Source: Treponema sp. (lineage in GTDB: Bacteria > Spirochaetota > Spirochaetia > Treponematales > Treponemataceae). Taken from it: 60,966 bases of DNA. The translations under genes and the position numbers were made by a program. This document shows, piece after piece, positions 15,911 through 24,985 of the stretch. The notes under the pieces are model-generated. The model had not been told where the DNA came from and made no database searches. It was given only the letters and a program-made list of their open reading frames with translations. The DNA is taken from the NCBI GenBank assembly GCA_016290335.1, contig JAEETM010000012.1, forward strand, positions 1-60,966, written 5' to 3'. Numbering within the stretch: the first letter of the stretch is position 1; each line of letters begins with the position of its first letter.

Positions 15911-16211
15911 TTACATATACAAATCTTGTTTGACATTTACTAATTCTTCAGATGCTTTTCGGCAGAATTCTACTCGTTCAGTTTCTGTTAATGAATTCGA
16001 GAATAATATCTCATCTCCGACTATCATGAAATATCGTGAAATATCGTGAAAATGCAAGTTTTCCCACAGCAATCCAACCATCACGCTTGTGTACCAATCT
16101 TACCCAATTAAACAGTGTAATTACTGATACGTTGAAATCCTCGACATCATAATGATTATTAAGACAAAATGCCTCTTCAATGGTTTTGTTTTGCTGAGTT
16201 CTTTTACTTGC
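15911..16211 (-). pseudogene. Decayed ORF broken by a 10-bp tandem duplication
   Basis: On the minus strand a frame runs through NKTIEEAFCLNNHYDVEDF and WVRLVHKRDGWIAVGK until ATATCGTGAA, which is present twice in tandem (16031-16040 and 16041-16050 on the plus strand). Removing one copy joins it in frame to FMIVGDEILFSNSLTETERV and CRKASEELVNVKQDLYM with a stop at 15911. I do not recognise the family. The duplication explains the frameshift, so this was recently coding. No start codon with a ribosome site is visible because it abuts a transposase stub. Confidence 0.5.
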
Positions 16212-16365
16212 ATTCCATGTTGATTATTCCGGAAATAAGCTTTTGCAGAGAGATCTTCCGTGTTCTTGTAAAGTTGCGATTCGGGTTAACGCAATAGTCT
16301 TCGGGTGTACCGGCAACTTCGGCTACGGCTGACGAAAGCAGACTCTTTACATGTTTGGGTTTCAT
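16204..16365 (-). pseudogene. N-terminal stub of an IS4-type transposase
   Basis: AGGAGG lies 6 nt before the ATG at 16365, and 53 codons follow, reading MKPKHVKSLLSSAVAEVAG, then NPNRNFTRTRKISLQKLISG and IINMECK with a stop. The segment NP-x-x-x-FTR-x-RK-x-x-x-x-x-LI is typical for the N-terminus of IS4-family transposases, which are about 400-500 residues long. The catalytic DDE domain is missing. The stub ends where the decayed ORF at 15911-16211 begins. Confidence 0.6.
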
Positions 16366-16760
16366 GTAGCACCTCCTTGAATCTTCCATATAAGGATTCA
16401 AAGAGGCCGCACACTTGGGTACGCGTGTCAATCTCTAACTGCAAAAATCACTCAAAAAAGACCCCCATACCTTTGTGATATGAGGATCTTTGAAGAGACT
16501 GTCTTAACTTAATGACATTGGGCTCTCAGTGATTCAAATCACTTTTGAGACACCCCCACGGACATCCACTCTTATAGGTGGTAACTTTTCAATAGCGTAT
16601 GCGGTCAACTTTTTCGTGAGCACCTGGTATACTTTTTCAGTAGCATTCACAGCGGAATTTGATTTCATGTTCAAAACGAGTTGTTGGAAATATGCATCTT
16701 AAACCGCATGATGCAATAGTCTTTCCCTGTTTCGGATAATACGCCGCGATTTTGGATGAA
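16366..16760. other. Non-coding stretch, probable IS debris
   Basis: No credible gene is seen. The sequence around 16440-16560 (AGACAGTCTC-like motifs, a run of C after GAGACA) resembles IS terminal regions, but no matching inverted end is found nearby. It lies downstream of the histidine phosphatase gene, and no clear U-run terminator is visible. Confidence 0.4.
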
Positions 16761-17315
16761 CTATATATTCACCTGATGAACTTCTCCGGTTTTCCACTTT
16801 TTGAAATCAGGAGCCGGTACACCATCGTTTTCACTGATTTCGATAACAATTTCGCGAATAACTCTTTGATGTGTCACAACGAGAACAGCCTCTCCCTCCT
16901 CAAGTTTCGGTTTTATCTCATCGTAAAAGAACTTATGAACCCTCTTCCTAAAAGCTTCCACCGTCTCGGCTGCCGGATCCATTTGAAAACCTATGCTTCT
17001 TCTTTCCATGCGGCTTGTTCCCTGGGAGGAACCGAAAAACTGCTCTCTCAAAGCACTGTCTGATACTATCGGCAAATCCTTCTGCCCTATAGTGTCCAAA
17101 ATTATATCAAGAGTCTGCCGCGTTCTGAGCAGGTCGGAAGTATAAGCTCTGTCAAATACAATCCCCTGTTTCTTCAAAAAAACGCCGCAGGTATATGCTT
17201 CCTCTTTTCCCTGTTCCGAAATCGGAAGATCTTTCCACCCTGTCAATCTATGCTGGGACGTCCAGACAGTTGCCCCATGTCTTGCCAAAAACAATCTGCC
17301 TTTCATGTCAGTCAT
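16761..17315 (-). CDS. Histidine phosphatase (phosphoglycerate mutase-like)
   Basis: The 184-residue protein has the phosphohistidine motif LARHGAT with His13. It also has TSDLLRTRQT, the acidic REQFFGSSQG segment and the second histidine in VVTHQRVIREI near 149. This is the branch-1 histidine phosphatase fold. Substrates range from sugar phosphates to phosphoproteins. It overlaps the carrier-protein gene by 8 nt and is last in a seven-gene minus-strand operon that also encodes a protein kinase. Acting on the kinase target or on a sugar-phosphate intermediate are both possible. Confidence 0.85.
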   Translation of the reverse strand: MTDMKGRLFLARHGATVWTSQHRLTGWKDLPISEQGKEEAYTCGVFLKKQGIVFDRAYTSDLLRTRQTLDIILDTIGQKDLPIVSDSALREQFFGSSQGTSRMERRSIGFQMDPAAETVEAFRKRVHKFFYDEIKPKLEEGEAVLVVTHQRVIREIVIEISENDGVPAPDFKKWKTGEVHQVNI

Positions 17316-17550
17316 TCATCAAATTCCTTATTTTACAACTCAGCGCTTCAATGGTCGTCACATCAGTAAAAATATTCTGGCCGGAAAACTTTACCGAGAA
17401 TTCCTTCTCCACGGTTTCAATGAGAATATAATAGCCTATGGAATCAAGTCCTATGTCTAAGATCAGATCCATGTCCGGCCTGATATCAGGTATGTCACTT
17501 CCTCTTTCAATTATCATGATCAGTTTTTCTCTGATCTCATCGATACTCAA
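17308..17550 (-). CDS. Acyl carrier protein
   Basis: The 80-residue, acidic, helical protein has LDIGLDSIGYY with Ser37 as the 4'-phosphopantetheine site; the usual DSL is DSI here. Size and charge are those of a free-standing carrier protein. It overlaps the upstream adenylating enzyme by 14 nt and the downstream phosphatase by 8 nt, so all three are translated together. The ligase next door presumably loads an acyl or aminoacyl group onto it. A general fatty-acid ACP is less likely given the operon. Confidence 0.88.
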   Translation of the reverse strand: MSIDEIREKLIMIIERGSDIPDIRPDMDLILDIGLDSIGYYILIETVEKEFSVKFSGQNIFTDVTTIEALSCKIRNLMND

Positions 17551-19024
17551 TTCTTTTTACCTTTCCAAATCCTACGGTATCCGGCTTTGTCTTTAGAACA
17601 TTGACACTCTTTATGTTTTTATAAGCCGGGAGCCGGCCGTTTACTCTTAAAACTATCCCGCGAATTTCTTCACAGCTATAAACATCCGAATAAATATCAG
17701 CAATTATGCTGTTCTCTTTTCCCCATATTCTGCAATAGCCAATACCGGGATCCGACATCAGAATGCTTTCAATTTCTTCAGGGCTTATGTTTTCCCCGTT
17801 CGAAAGCACTATGATGTTCTTCTTCCTGCCAGTGATAATCAGTCTATTCCGATCGTCAAGTCTGACCAGATCTCCTGTTTTCAGCCATCCATCGTGAAAA
17901 ATCTCCCGTGTTGACTTCTCATCTCCGTAGTACCCCTTCATTATCTGAGGCCCTCTGACCTCAAGCTCTCCATCTTCTATCCTGTATTCAACTGCTTTGC
18001 AGATGCAGCCTACAGAATAGGGATCAAAATCTGTCCGGGAATGCATTGCGATTATCGGTGCACATTCCGTCATTCCGTACCCGGTGATAAGTTCTATTTT
18101 ACTGCCTGCATACCATTCTGCCATCTCAGCTGTCAGCGGCGCTCCGCCGCAAAAAACAGTCCGAATATTATTCTTGACCAGATTGCTCTCTTCCTTTGAA
18201 AGATTGCTCAGATAAAACCTCAGCGCAAAAAGAAGACTCGGAACGAAAATCAGATAAGCCGGGCGAAACCGATTAATTGCCACCATCAAACTGCTGTCAG
18301 GTATTCCAATGACTGTTGTGTTACCCTCAATAAGCTGGTATATGACTCCACATGAAAGGCCATAACTGTGAAAAAACGGAAGGATCGAAAGAGCAAACGC
18401 ATGTACATCTGAAGGAACAACATGACACAGGTTAAGAGTTGACTGCAGTATGCCTTTTTCGGTCAGCATGCAATATTTTCTTTCTCCGGTCGTTCCCGAA
18501 GTTCCTATCATAGTACAGACCCTGGAAGGATCATATTTATAATCCGGTATTAATTCATCATGGACAACCGCTTCTGTAATGAATTCCCGAAACTGATATA
18601 CCGGGATTTCAGCACCTGTATTCTTTTCGCCGGATGTGAGCATAATATGACAATCCGTCTTCTTCAGTTCTTTTGCCAGTATCTCTCCTTCATCATCTCT
18701 ATTAAGGAGAACAGCAATGTTACCGCTTATAATGATCCCAAAATACAGGCAGATCCATTCAAAGGAGTTGGCACCCTTTAAGGCAATATGCTTGTTTGAA
18801 GAAAAGCACTCACGCATATATCCGGCGATTCTATAAACTTTTTCGCAGAAAACGCGGTACGGCACACTGCGCTGAATATCCAGTTCAGATGTCACGATCA
18901 GAAATGCATCGCGTTCTGCGTACAGTTCAGCGGTTTTTCTGATGAGTTCCCCCATAGAACCATTTTCGAGCTGTTTCAACAACCTGTTTTTAGCTTCCGG
19001 ATCAAATCCCGGTTTCTCTTCCAT
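17537..19024 (-). CDS. AMP-forming acyl/aminoacyl ligase
   Basis: The 495-residue protein has the ANL-superfamily motifs in order: P-loop TMIGTSGTTGERKYC, YGMTECAPI, the TGD and RKKNIIVLSNGENISPEEIE hinge, and a C-terminal Lys in GFGKVKR. It activates a carboxylic acid as an adenylate and probably hands it to the adjacent carrier protein. The sequence looks more like fatty-acyl or aryl ligases than a peptide-synthetase domain. The ATG at 19024 overlaps the kinase stop (TAATG). The substrate cannot be read from the sequence. Confidence 0.88.
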   Translation of the reverse strand: MEEKPGFDPEAKNRLLKQLENGSMGELIRKTAELYAERDAFLIVTSELDIQRSVPYRVFCEKVYRIAGYMRECFSSNKHIALKGANSFEWICLYFGIIISGNIAVLLNRDDEGEILAKELKKTDCHIMLTSGEKNTGAEIPVYQFREFITEAVVHDELIPDYKYDPSRVCTMIGTSGTTGERKYCMLTEKGILQSTLNLCHVVPSDVHAFALSILPFFHSYGLSCGVIYQLIEGNTTVIGIPDSSLMVAINRFRPAYLIFVPSLLFALRFYLSNLSKEESNLVKNNIRTVFCGGAPLTAEMAEWYAGSKIELITGYGMTECAPIIAMHSRTDFDPYSVGCICKAVEYRIEDGELEVRGPQIMKGYYGDEKSTREIFHDGWLKTGDLVRLDDRNRLIITGRKKNIIVLSNGENISPEEIESILMSDPGIGYCRIWGKENSIIADIYSDVYSCEEIRGIVLRVNGRLPAYKNIKSVNVLKTKPDTVGFGKVKRIEYR

Positions 19025-19923
19025 TATAGCAATTTCCTTTTCTCAATATCCGTTTCCAGGGCATTCATTATTATGTCCTTCCATTTGTCTATTTCCGGGT
19101 CGGATTTGCGCAGCGAATCCAGTCTCTCTCCGGCCATACGATACTGCATACTGTACTTTTCAGCAGCTTTGTCATAATCCTGTTCTTTATTGTCAAATGG
19201 GTCTTCGTTAAACAGTGTATGAAAAGCCATGACTCCGAAGGCAAAATAATCCACTCTTCGGTCTGCGTCTATCCCATTGTCGACCATCTGCTCAAGCGGC
19301 CAGTGGAGATATTTACCCGTTCCGAGAAACCTGTTCATATTCCGGGGCTTATAAATATTTAACTCATCTTCTCTTTTTACGCTACCAAAGTCTATTATCA
19401 CAAGTCTTCCGTCATCTCCGGATATGATATTGGCAAGTTTAAAGTCGCGAATGACCATGCTTCCCTCTTTATGATCATGAAATGTCCTGAATAAGCTCTG
19501 TGCCATCACATATTCCTGCTCAAGGAGTTTCTTTCTCTCATCATAAGGCGCATGCTTTATACGATCCTTTAAGATAATCCCCGGAATATACTCACGGATA
19601 AGGTAATCCCCCCTCATTGAGTAACACAGCAGTTTGGGGACATATTCAAAGCCTCCGTTTTCATTCAATCTCTCCAGCACGATCGCTTCTTTCAGGATGT
19701 TGTGTCTGGCAATTTCTTTGCTTTCGTGTCTGGAATAATATGGAATCTTAATGAAATACTGAGCCTGACCGATTTCCACCTTATAAAGCAGCCCCTGGCC
19801 TCCGGCAGCAGACAGAACAGGAGTTACGGATGGATCAAGTACCGCCAGGGCTTCTTCAAGTGATTCCCGCGTCAGGGGATCATTCTTTTTTGAAGCCACA
19901 AACTCTTCCCAGTTTTCTTTCAT
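19024..19923 (-). CDS. Soluble Hanks-type protein kinase
   Basis: The 299-residue kinase has a glycine-rich loop at 38-49, ATP-binding Lys59 in YFIKIPYY, and the catalytic loop IRDFKLAN with Asp160, Lys162 and Asn165. IDFG (DFG) lies at 177-180. All key residues are present, so it should be active. There is no membrane helix or PASTA domain, unlike the common PknB type, and the C-terminal part is short. It begins in a 4-nt ATGA overlap with the glycosyltransferase gene and ends overlapping the ligase gene. It may phosphorylate a partner enzyme of the operon; a small-molecule substrate is also possible. Confidence 0.85.
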   Translation of the reverse strand: MKENWEEFVASKKNDPLTRESLEEALAVLDPSVTPVLSAAGGQGLLYKVEIGQAQYFIKIPYYSRHESKEIARHNILKEAIVLERLNENGGFEYVPKLLCYSMRGDYLIREYIPGIILKDRIKHAPYDERKKLLEQEYVMAQSLFRTFHDHKEGSMVIRDFKLANIISGDDGRLVIIDFGSVKREDELNIYKPRNMNRFLGTGKYLHWPLEQMVDNGIDADRRVDYFAFGVMAFHTLFNEDPFDNKEQDYDKAAEKYSMQYRMAGERLDSLRKSDPEIDKWKDIIMNALETDIEKRKLL

Positions 19924-21515
19924 ATTCTTTCAAACTCACCTTTATTTATAAGTTTTATATTACGATACAGTTCTGTCCATCTCACTCTGGCATTTTTTAT
20001 ATCATATTCATCCAGACTGCATGCAGCTGTCTTTATATAACGCTCCATACAACCAATATTTTTCAGCGTAGACTGAGCAAGCGCTTCCGGATCATCCGGC
20101 GGAACAATTATCCCGTTAATACCGTCACATATCAGATCTGTTATGTGACCGCTCGCTGTAGTGACAACACAGGTTTCAGCTTGCATGGCATTCAAAAGAA
20201 TCTGCGGAATACCCTCTGCATTTCCGGTGATATCTTTTCTTGCAGGATGCCAAAGTATGCCGCATTTATCCAGAACTGCTTTCATTTCTTTCATTGGAAG
20301 AAAGCCATGCCAGATTATGCGGTCATTTACGCCGCATTGTTCTGCAAGAACTTTAAGATCTTTTTCCAGTTCACCCTCCCCGATTATATCCAGCTTATAT
20401 TTCTCCGGCATATAACACAGAGCCTGGATGGCGATATCTATTCCTTTTTTGGGGATGAACCTGCCCACAACGGCAATACGATATCTGTCCTTATTCTCTT
20501 TTCTCCCGTAATCTTCTCTTATAGTCGGCGGGAAAACAGCAATTCTCCCTCTAAAGCCCAGACTGCTCATAAGCCTACGGTCGCTTTCGCACACAACCGT
20601 AATCATTGCTGCATGATTGGCAACCTTTATAGTCTTCTCAGTGAGATCCGGCTGAAGTATTTTTGAATTGGTATCATTTCCGCCCTGGAAAGAGAGAACA
20701 TACGGGATTCCGTATACATATGCTGCAGCGCAAAGCATCAGAGCCGGTTCTCCGTCAAAAACAGCGTGTATCAAATTATATTTTTTATAAAAATCCTTGT
20801 AGAAAGGCAGTTTATCAACAGTTATAACATGCGGATTGCCCAGAGCAACATAGATCTCGTTTTTCATCACTGTCTTTGCCGCAAAATCATACCTTACCCC
20901 TGCTTCCATCAGCGCCAGAAGCACATCCGAAACAGCATAATGTGTGTTCTCTATGATGTTGTGCTGATAAAAAAGACAATACTTGCGAAGAGATTTCAGG
21001 AAGAGTTCTCTGTCCATTCTATAAATGACTTCAGCATTTCCTTCATTCTCATGTTTCCATACCGCACAGCCGAGATCTGTACATATTTTGCGAGACAGAG
21101 AGTTGGTCTCCAAAACCCTTGCCGTGATATATGTAACAGGAAAGTTGAGGAATACATAGTCGATCACGGCACGGCATGCGTCTCTCATGATCACTGAGGC
21201 TCTCTCTTTCCCGTACTTATGAATAAGCTCTTTCATGGCAGGAAGATAGATTGCCAGCCTTCCAATATCTGCGCTTTCACCATTCACGGTATATCCTATT
21301 GTACCTATGAACTGATCATCTGCAGCAGTAACCGCAAGAATAGTATCTTCGGGATCATACCTGTGTTCCCTTATCCATTGCTCACTTTCACTGTCAGATT
21401 TCAGGGAGGAAAAAAAGGCTTTGCAATTCTGTTTGCGTGTTTCAGTACAAAGCGGTATGTACCTGTCTGCAACCGTAGTAATTACTATATCCGCATATTT
21501 TATACATATACCCAT
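19920..21515 (-). CDS. GNAT acetyltransferase-GT4 glycosyltransferase fusion
   Basis: The 531-residue protein joins two domains. Residues 1 to about 185 resemble RimJ/RimL-type N-acetyltransferases, with IGTIGYTVNGESADIGRLAI, a Y/V-rich strand and ETNSLSRKICTDLGC. Residues 185-531 are a GT-B fold glycosyltransferase with VVGRFIPKKGIDIAI, IIGEGELE, WHGFLPMKEM and the AEGIPQILLNAMQ donor site. Such a fusion suggests one sugar is both acetylated and transferred. It starts 2 nt after the upstream GT4 gene stops and overlaps the kinase gene by 4 nt. Donor and acceptor are unknown. Confidence 0.82.
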   Translation of the reverse strand: MGICIKYADIVITTVADRYIPLCTETRKQNCKAFFSSLKSDSESEQWIREHRYDPEDTILAVTAADDQFIGTIGYTVNGESADIGRLAIYLPAMKELIHKYGKERASVIMRDACRAVIDYVFLNFPVTYITARVLETNSLSRKICTDLGCAVWKHENEGNAEVIYRMDRELFLKSLRKYCLFYQHNIIENTHYAVSDVLLALMEAGVRYDFAAKTVMKNEIYVALGNPHVITVDKLPFYKDFYKKYNLIHAVFDGEPALMLCAAAYVYGIPYVLSFQGGNDTNSKILQPDLTEKTIKVANHAAMITVVCESDRRLMSSLGFRGRIAVFPPTIREDYGRKENKDRYRIAVVGRFIPKKGIDIAIQALCYMPEKYKLDIIGEGELEKDLKVLAEQCGVNDRIIWHGFLPMKEMKAVLDKCGILWHPARKDITGNAEGIPQILLNAMQAETCVVTTASGHITDLICDGINGIIVPPDDPEALAQSTLKNIGCMERYIKTAACSLDEYDIKNARVRWTELYRNIKLINKGEFERI

Positions 21516-21517
21516 TA

Positions 21518-22726
21518 TTATCTTCTCTTCAGTATGTTATTAAAAAGTCTAATATATGCTCCTGTCTCTATCTCAGGTGTAAACTCATGAGCTATCGTAT
21601 CCACAGCTTTCTTTCCCATAATGCTGATCAGATTTCTGTCAGCATAAAGATTACGGATGGCTTCGACCAGGGCCTGTGTATCATCAACGGGTATAAGTAT
21701 CCCATCATGTAAATTTGTCAGTACATCTTCGAATATTTCAGTTCCGATCACCGGGAGACCTAAAGCCATGTTTTCCAGAACTCCGTTTGCCATCCCGTCA
21801 TCACTGCTCGGGAAGCATCCTGCGTCGGTAGCTGCTATAAGAAAAGGCACTTCATCTCTGTCGCATTGTCCGGTCACCTGTATGATATTTTTCTCCTTCA
21901 GCTTATCCCAAATATCTCCGATAAGTTTCCTTTCAACGTTGCCAAGATCAGGTCCTATAACCAGAAGACGCACTTTGTCTTCCGGGTCATTGATTAAGTC
22001 CAGTGCATGGCAGAGCGTCACCACACCTTTTTTCTCTCTTAAAGATCCTGTGAAATTCAGGATCAGGTCCTCTTTATTCCAGTTGTATTTTTTTACAAGC
22101 TCAGCTCTTGTGCCGGTTCGATCAGTTGTCTTTCTAATATTTGCAAGATCATACGAGTTCTTTATTACAAGACTCTTTTTATCCATATCCGGATATGCTA
22201 TGAGAAGCCGGTTTCTGAGATGCCTGTTAACACACACGATGGCATCAGCACTGTCCATGACCCAATACACGGGAGCAAAACGCGTGATATCAAATATATT
22301 TCGCCCTATATCATTTCCTCTTACCCCCGCCACCACCGGGAGTTTTAATTCATTGGCCACAAGCTGAGCGATGAAGCCAGCATTGATAATATAAAATGAC
22401 AACAGTATATCAGGCATATCATTTTTAAGGATCCTGATCATCTGATTGAATGCTCTTCGTCTTAATACCGCCTTATATTTCTCAGATACTCCTCCGGCAG
22501 GAATGTGGGGATTTTTCAGGAAAAACGGCCCAATCCGATATACTGTGACGCCCATATCTTCTTCCTTAATAAGCAGATCCGGATCAGTTACATCATGTGT
22601 ATTCTCGAAGGTCAATACAGTAACATCATTTCCGGCTTTTACAAGATTTCTGGCTACTCTTTGAGCAGATGTAGCAACTCCGCCGGACATAGGCGGATAC
22701 GCTTCGCTTATTAATCCTATTTTCAT
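21518..22726 (-). CDS. GT4 family glycosyltransferase
   Basis: The 402-residue GT-B enzyme begins MKIGLISEAYPPMSGGVATS, the usual GT4 N-terminal glycine loop. It later has LNFTGSLREKKGVVTL, VTGQCDRDEVP and the donor-binding DDGMANGVLENMALGLPV. The ATG at 22726 is chosen over the far upstream ATG at 22909 because the longer reading overlaps the aminotransferase gene and adds no domain. It is the second gene of the operon, 4 nt after the DegT gene. It probably builds a cytoplasmic glycan or glycolipid. Confidence 0.87.
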   Translation of the reverse strand: MKIGLISEAYPPMSGGVATSAQRVARNLVKAGNDVTVLTFENTHDVTDPDLLIKEEDMGVTVYRIGPFFLKNPHIPAGGVSEKYKAVLRRRAFNQMIRILKNDMPDILLSFYIINAGFIAQLVANELKLPVVAGVRGNDIGRNIFDITRFAPVYWVMDSADAIVCVNRHLRNRLLIAYPDMDKKSLVIKNSYDLANIRKTTDRTGTRAELVKKYNWNKEDLILNFTGSLREKKGVVTLCHALDLINDPEDKVRLLVIGPDLGNVERKLIGDIWDKLKEKNIIQVTGQCDRDEVPFLIAATDAGCFPSSDDGMANGVLENMALGLPVIGTEIFEDVLTNLHDGILIPVDDTQALVEAIRNLYADRNLISIMGKKAVDTIAHEFTPEIETGAYIRLFNNILKRR

Positions 22727-22730
22727 ATTT

Positions 22731-23888
22731 TCAGTCCTCTTTAAGTATTCCAATAAGAGTATTAATAATGTATTGTCTCTCTGAATCTGTAAGAAATGCA
22801 TGGATGGGCAGGGAAATGATATGATCTGATACGTATTCAGCCCTGGGGCATGTTCCTCTCGCGTAACTGTACATGCTATATCTGGTGTTGGAAATATAGT
22901 GAACTCCACATTCTATACCTGCTTCATTCATTTTATCAATCACCCGGTTTCGGTTGTCTACAAGTATCTGATACAGATGATGAGAAGACTGGCAATCATC
23001 CGGGATTCTGACAGACGCAGCAAGATTTCTGTATGGCGCAAGCTTTTCGTCATAATATGATGCTATATCATCCCTTATAGCGTTATCCCGATCAAGAAAT
23101 TTAAACTGTGCTAACGCCATAGCTGCCATAACAGAATTACCATGATACTTATAACCTGTAAATTCCACATTATAATTCCAACGATAAGCCTTTTCAGAAT
23201 CACGATCATAGGTTCCCTGGTTAATCCCCAGCCAGGCTTTTTTCCTGGCTTGTTTACTTAATTCGGGACTGTTAAAACAGAGCATACCACTATCAGCAGT
23301 CGAAAGATTCTTTACGGCCTGAAACGAATAGCAGACCGCATCTGCTTCCCTTCCGGCGACTTCTCCCCTGATCTTTGTACCGACCATATGAGACGCATCC
23401 AAAATAAGCTTCAGGCCATTTTTCCTGCAAGCCATTGCAATATCCGGATATCTTCCTGCATTTCCGCCTATTCCGACAAAAAGAACGGCACGAGTTTTCC
23501 GGCTTATCCTGCGTTCAACATCTAAAGGGTCAAGGCAGTTGGTGTCGTCAATATCTGCAAAAACCGGTTTCAGTCCATTATGAAGTATTGCATGATTAGT
23601 AGATACAAAAGTGTTAGGAGTAGTTATTACCTCATCACCGTCATCCCATCCATATTCTGTCTTAAGTACGTCTAGTGCCAGTTCTAAAGCAGCTGAACAG
23701 GAATTCAGAAAAAGTGCATTATTCTGTCCTGTATATCTCATCCATGCCTCTTCAAACTGTTCAGTTTTAAAGCCATTGCCTGTCCAGCCTATTTCAAGGC
23801 ATTCTCTGATCTGATCAAGGCATTCCTCTACATGATATTTTGGATAAAACAGGCGAATTCTTTTGTCGATACCAACTTTTTTCCCCAT
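22731..23888 (-). CDS. DegT/DnrJ/EryC1 family sugar aminotransferase
   Basis: The 385-residue PLP enzyme has GNGFKTEQFEEAW at the N-terminus, NSCSAALELAL for phosphate binding, and TPNTFVSTNHAIL. It also has LDASHMVGTKI and the Schiff-base lysine in SFQAVKNLSTADSG. The family transaminates nucleotide-linked keto-sugars. The start at 23888 (MGKKVGIDKRIRLF) fits the family; the upstream ATG at 23936 adds an unlikely hydrophobic piece. It is the first gene of the seven-gene operon, so it likely supplies an amino-sugar used by the two glycosyltransferases. Confidence 0.9.
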   Translation of the reverse strand: MGKKVGIDKRIRLFYPKYHVEECLDQIRECLEIGWTGNGFKTEQFEEAWMRYTGQNNALFLNSCSAALELALDVLKTEYGWDDGDEVITTPNTFVSTNHAILHNGLKPVFADIDDTNCLDPLDVERRISRKTRAVLFVGIGGNAGRYPDIAMACRKNGLKLILDASHMVGTKIRGEVAGREADAVCYSFQAVKNLSTADSGMLCFNSPELSKQARKKAWLGINQGTYDRDSEKAYRWNYNVEFTGYKYHGNSVMAAMALAQFKFLDRDNAIRDDIASYYDEKLAPYRNLAASVRIPDDCQSSHHLYQILVDNRNRVIDKMNEAGIECGVHYISNTRYSMYSYARGTCPRAEYVSDHIISLPIHAFLTDSERQYIINTLIGILKED

Positions 23889-24058
23889 GTGTTCCCCATT
23901 TTTCAATCTGAATAGTAGCATGATTGAAAAAAACACGCAACAGCATAGAGAGCAAAAAAGTATTGTAAAGAGCCAAACTGCTATGCCCTCCGAGAAAAAA
24001 CGGCCGTTTCTTTCTTAAGCAACTACATTTGTGGTGGTTTTGAGCGCTATATCACTGA
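23889..24058. other. Upstream region of the seven-gene operon
   Basis: No gene is seen. The operon promoter should lie here, but I cannot identify a convincing -35/-10 pair on the minus strand. Short A-runs around 23930-24000 are the only notable feature. Confidence 0.3.
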
Positions 24059-24354
24059 GAAAAAAACAGTCTTCCCCTCAAAAACACGCTGGATATCGAC
24101 GGGTTGACTTGTACGGTGACCGACTCAAGCAGTTTAGCCATGTTAAAGGAGAGGTTTGAACAGCACATGGAACAGCGTCGAGCGGCGGAACTGAACGCGG
24201 CGCAATCAACGAAGCCGAAAATCACGAAGATCCTGCTGATCATTCTGGGCGTGATTGCGTTATTCTCCTGCTGATGATGCCTGCATTTGGAGTTTTGTTC
24301 TTAGGCGGCGGATATTGTTTCAACAAATCCTACAAAGACATAAGAACGACGTAG
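24059..24354 (+). pseudogene. Remnant of a small membrane protein with a frameshift
   Basis: A frame from 24059 reads LDIDGLTCTVTDSSSLAMLK, then RFEQHMEQRRAAELNAAQST and KPKITKILLIILGVI before a stop at 24274. The other frame continues the hydrophobic stretch (VILLLMMPAFGVLFLGGGYC, then NKSYKDIRTT) to a stop at 24354. One base change near 24255-24265 would join them into a protein with an acidic head and a C-terminal membrane hairpin. Without the frameshift only a 44-residue ORF (24140-24274) remains. The family is not recognised. Confidence 0.4.
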
Positions 24355-24601
24355 AGATTTCTTCAGAAATATAACTTCGTTCAAATCATTCTTCATCGTA
24401 TTCGATTTTTGTGCTATCAAAGGGACAGCATACAAAATCTCTTGTAATCGCAGGCTATAGCACAGCCCTATACTCCCCATCAAAGCAGCACATTCATATC
24501 ATAGTTCACTAGGCCAACCACCGAACAAAACACATCCGGATAGTCTCTCCCGGCAATTCTCTCCACCTTGAAGCCGGTCTCCGTAATATACTAATCCGCA
24601 T
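24355..24601. other. Intergenic, nothing recognised
   Basis: There is no gene or strong structure on either strand. Base composition is like the rest of the island. Confidence 0.3.
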
Positions 24602-24849
24602 TCATTCCGAAAACTCTCTTATGATCATTCTGTCTGAACCGTTCAAGACACTCCTCCCCGTCGAATGATCCTGTACATTAAGGATGTTTTTCGATACAAA
24701 AACACTTGCATTCTTTTCAAACCAGGTGGACGGATCCTGTGTCGGGGCTTCAAGTTTTTTAGAAGAATAGAGTATATTGGGGTCCATGTTTTCTTATCGG
24801 CTGGGATTGAGTCTTTCGTCTCGTATACCAAAGTCACCTGCCTCACCAT
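24602..24849 (-). pseudogene. Possible frameshifted coding remnant
   Basis: Two overlapping minus-strand frames meet at 24787. One is [17 protein letters not shown]; the other is [19 protein letters not shown] followed by [20 protein letters not shown]. Their sequence is more protein-like than the surroundings, and a single-base shift would fuse them. No family is recognised and there is no good ribosome site, so this is a weak call. Confidence 0.25.
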
Positions 24850-24985
24850 CGACTCCGTATCCTGTCATAAGGCATTGTTGTCAAATTCACCAAATGAGCA
24901 TATACTAACTAAGCTGATAAACAAACACACAAGTAAATTGTTGCCATTCACAACACATTGTGTCACCGTTCATCAGGAGGACCTC

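Noticed and set aside
16440..16560. A defined IS end or transposase C-terminus
   Set aside because: A short frame ends in MSLS and motifs look IS-like, but the frame closes within ten codons and no inverted partner was found.
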